Assembly: GCA_016206565.1 (NCBI GenBank)
Contig: JACQRG010000039.1
Coordinates: 1 to 7,488 of the forward strand
Origin: Candidatus Omnitrophota bacterium
Lineage (GTDB): Bacteria; Omnitrophota; Gorgyraeia; Aquiviventales; Aquiviventaceae
Length of the DNA: 7,488 nucleotides
Direction: 5' to 3'
Numbering within the stretch: position 1 is the first letter of the stretch; each line of letters opens with the position of its first letter. Under the pieces are notes generated by a model, which was given only the letters and a program-made list of their open reading frames with translations, was not told the DNA's origin and ran no database searches. This document shows, one piece after another, positions 6,593 through 7,488 of this stretch. The translations under genes and the position numbers were made by a program.

Positions 6593-6600
6593 GTCGTCAA

Positions 6601-6632
6601 AGAAAAAACAAACGGGCAGGGCAGCTGCCCGT
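6601..6632 (-). terminator. Rho-independent terminator after coaB
   Basis: On the minus strand an 8-bp perfect stem, ACGGGCAG/CTGCCCGT, with a 5-base loop (6632-6612), is followed at once by TTGTTTTTTCT (6611-6601). It begins 12 bases after the coaB stop and would end the coaC-coaB transcript before the tRNA genes. The core GGGCAGCTGCCC is itself a palindrome, so other folds are possible. The plus strand has no T-run after the stem, so it should act in one direction only. Confidence 0.88.
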
Positions 6633-6644
6633 CACCTTGGCCCA

Positions 6645-7325
6645 TTAACAACAGGGCTGCCCGTGCGCGCCGAGCCGGCGTTGGTCGTCCCACAGCCCCT
6701 CAACCGCGTCCAGCAGCCGTCCGGCCACCTGGGCTTTCGTCGCCCACCCCAGCGGCCGCACCCCGCCGCGGCGGGCGAGCATCCAGGCGCGCACCCGCTG
6801 CCGCCCGAAGGGGCTCGCCACGCGCGCGCCATGCGGCGGAGCGATGCGCTGCGCGACCACGAGATCGAGCCGCTTGGCGTTGAGCTTGCGCCGGGCGCGC
6901 GCCAGCACCGCGCCGCGCTCCACGGCGAACCCGGCCACCACCTGCCCCCGCCGCCTGGGCAGCGATGCCACCAGATCCGGCGTGGCGCGCAGTGCGACCG
7001 CCACGCGGCCGCGGCGCGAGAGCTTGCCGGCGGCGCGACGGACGGGCCGGAAATCCGACACCGCCGCCGCCATCACGATGACATCCGAGCCGGCGGCGTA
7101 GCGGCGCAGGGCCCGGCCCATCTGCTGCGCGGTTTGCACCGGCACGACGCGCGCGCCGCGCGGCAGCGCTTCGGCGATCGGGCCGCTGACCACGGTCACC
7201 CGGTGGCCCCGGCGCAGCGCCTGCGCGGCGAGCTGCGCGCCCATGTAGCCGGTCGAGTAGTTAGAGAGAAACCGCACCGCGTCCAGCGGCTCACGGGTCG
7301 GTCCGGCGCTGATGAGGATGTGCAA
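6645..7325 (-). CDS. coaB: Phosphopantothenate-cysteine ligase (CoaB), free-standing, TTG start
   Basis: CoaB joins 4'-phosphopantothenate and cysteine using a nucleotide (CTP in type I enzymes), the step before CoaC decarboxylation in coenzyme A synthesis. The 226 residues match the CoaB half of fused CoaBC (Dfp) proteins. ILISAGPTREPLD (3-15) is the nucleotide-binding start, and FLSNYSTGYMG (19-29) contains the conserved Asn. AAAVSDFRP (86-94), TPDLV (115-119), VAGFAVE (130-136), KRLDLVVAQ (151-159) and a late SPFG (171-174) follow the family. The usual KxKK motif reads KLSR (101-104), a mild departure. The start codon is TTG (7325-7323), supported by AGGCGG six bases upstream and by the first residue being followed at once by the beta strand. 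Many bacteria have coaC and coaB fused; here they are adjacent genes in different frames. Confidence 0.93.
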   Translation of the reverse strand: MHILISAGPTREPLDAVRFLSNYSTGYMGAQLAAQALRRGHRVTVVSGPIAEALPRGARVVPVQTAQQMGRALRRYAAGSDVIVMAAAVSDFRPVRRAAGKLSRRGRVAVALRATPDLVASLPRRRGQVVAGFAVERGAVLARARRKLNAKRLDLVVAQRIAPPHGARVASPFGRQRVRAWMLARRGGVRPLGWATKAQVAGRLLDAVEGLWDDQRRLGAHGQPCC

Positions 7326-7339
7326 GGGCCGCCGCCTGG

Positions 7340-7488
7340 TTATCGTTTCTTCGCCTTCTTGCGGGCCGCCGGCCGGGAGGCCGACGGGCGGGCCGGCGAG
7401 GCCGGCGCGCCGATGACCGGCAGCAGCTGCTTGACGACCTTCACGATCTCCTCCGGTTCGGCCAGATGCCCGATGGCCTCATACCCGC
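7340..7488 (-). CDS. coaC: Phosphopantothenoylcysteine decarboxylase (CoaC), C-terminal fragment
   Basis: Only the last 49 codons are in the window. GHLAEPEEIVKVVKQLL near the start of the fragment matches the end of the flavoprotein CoaC domain (family pattern GxGRMAEPEEI). A tail rich in Ala, Pro, Arg and Lys follows (ending AARKKAKKR), and the TAA stop is at 7342-7340. The tail resembles the linker between the halves of fused CoaBC proteins, but here it ends in a stop. coaB follows after 14 bases in another frame. Identification rests on a short match plus the neighbouring coaB. Confidence 0.82.
   Translation of the reverse strand, partial: GYEAIGHLAEPEEIVKVVKQLLPVIGAPASPARPSASRPAARKKAKKR

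Overview
The window is a dense, GC-rich stretch of bacterial chromosome in which every gene I can support lies on the minus strand, so transcription runs from high to low coordinates. Read that way the order is: end of coaC, coaB, a rho-independent terminator, three tRNA genes (Cys-GCA, Leu-TAA, Val-GAC), thrS, infC, rpmI, rplT, an APC-type permease with a C-terminal universal-stress (USP) domain, pheS, and the start of pheT. The core thrS-infC-rpmI-rplT-pheS-pheT order is the widespread bacterial translation cluster. No gene-free stretch exceeds about 60 bases.

Right end (about 6600-7488): coaC and coaB are separate genes with 14 bases between them. Together they make and decarboxylate phosphopantothenoylcysteine in coenzyme A synthesis. 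A strong stem-loop and T-run just after coaB closes that unit. Only 8 bases later the first tRNA gene begins.

Middle (3383-6592): the tRNA genes run almost directly into thrS; the CCA end of tRNA-Val is 12 bases from the thrS ATG. thrS, infC, rpmI and rplT follow with gaps of 4-24 bases. infC appears to start at a rare ATC codon behind a perfect ribosome binding site. ThrRS has no N-terminal TGS domain.

Left end (1-3358): where many genomes go straight from rplT to pheS, this one has a 646-residue permease-USP fusion whose stop codon overlaps the pheS start (ATGA). pheS overlaps pheT by one base. PheT lacks the OB-fold (B2) tRNA-binding domain and carries an inverted pair of heptamer tandem repeats inside its reading frame.

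The organism is a high-GC bacterium, probably uncultivated. The trimmed synthetases, split coaC/coaB and heptamer repeats make me think of a candidate phylum such as Omnitrophota, but this is a weak guess. I do not see a new defence or mobile system here. The points of interest are trimmed synthetases, tRNA-mRNA linkage, an odd tRNA-Leu 3' end, a transporter embedded in a translation operon, and a repeat element domesticated in a coding sequence.
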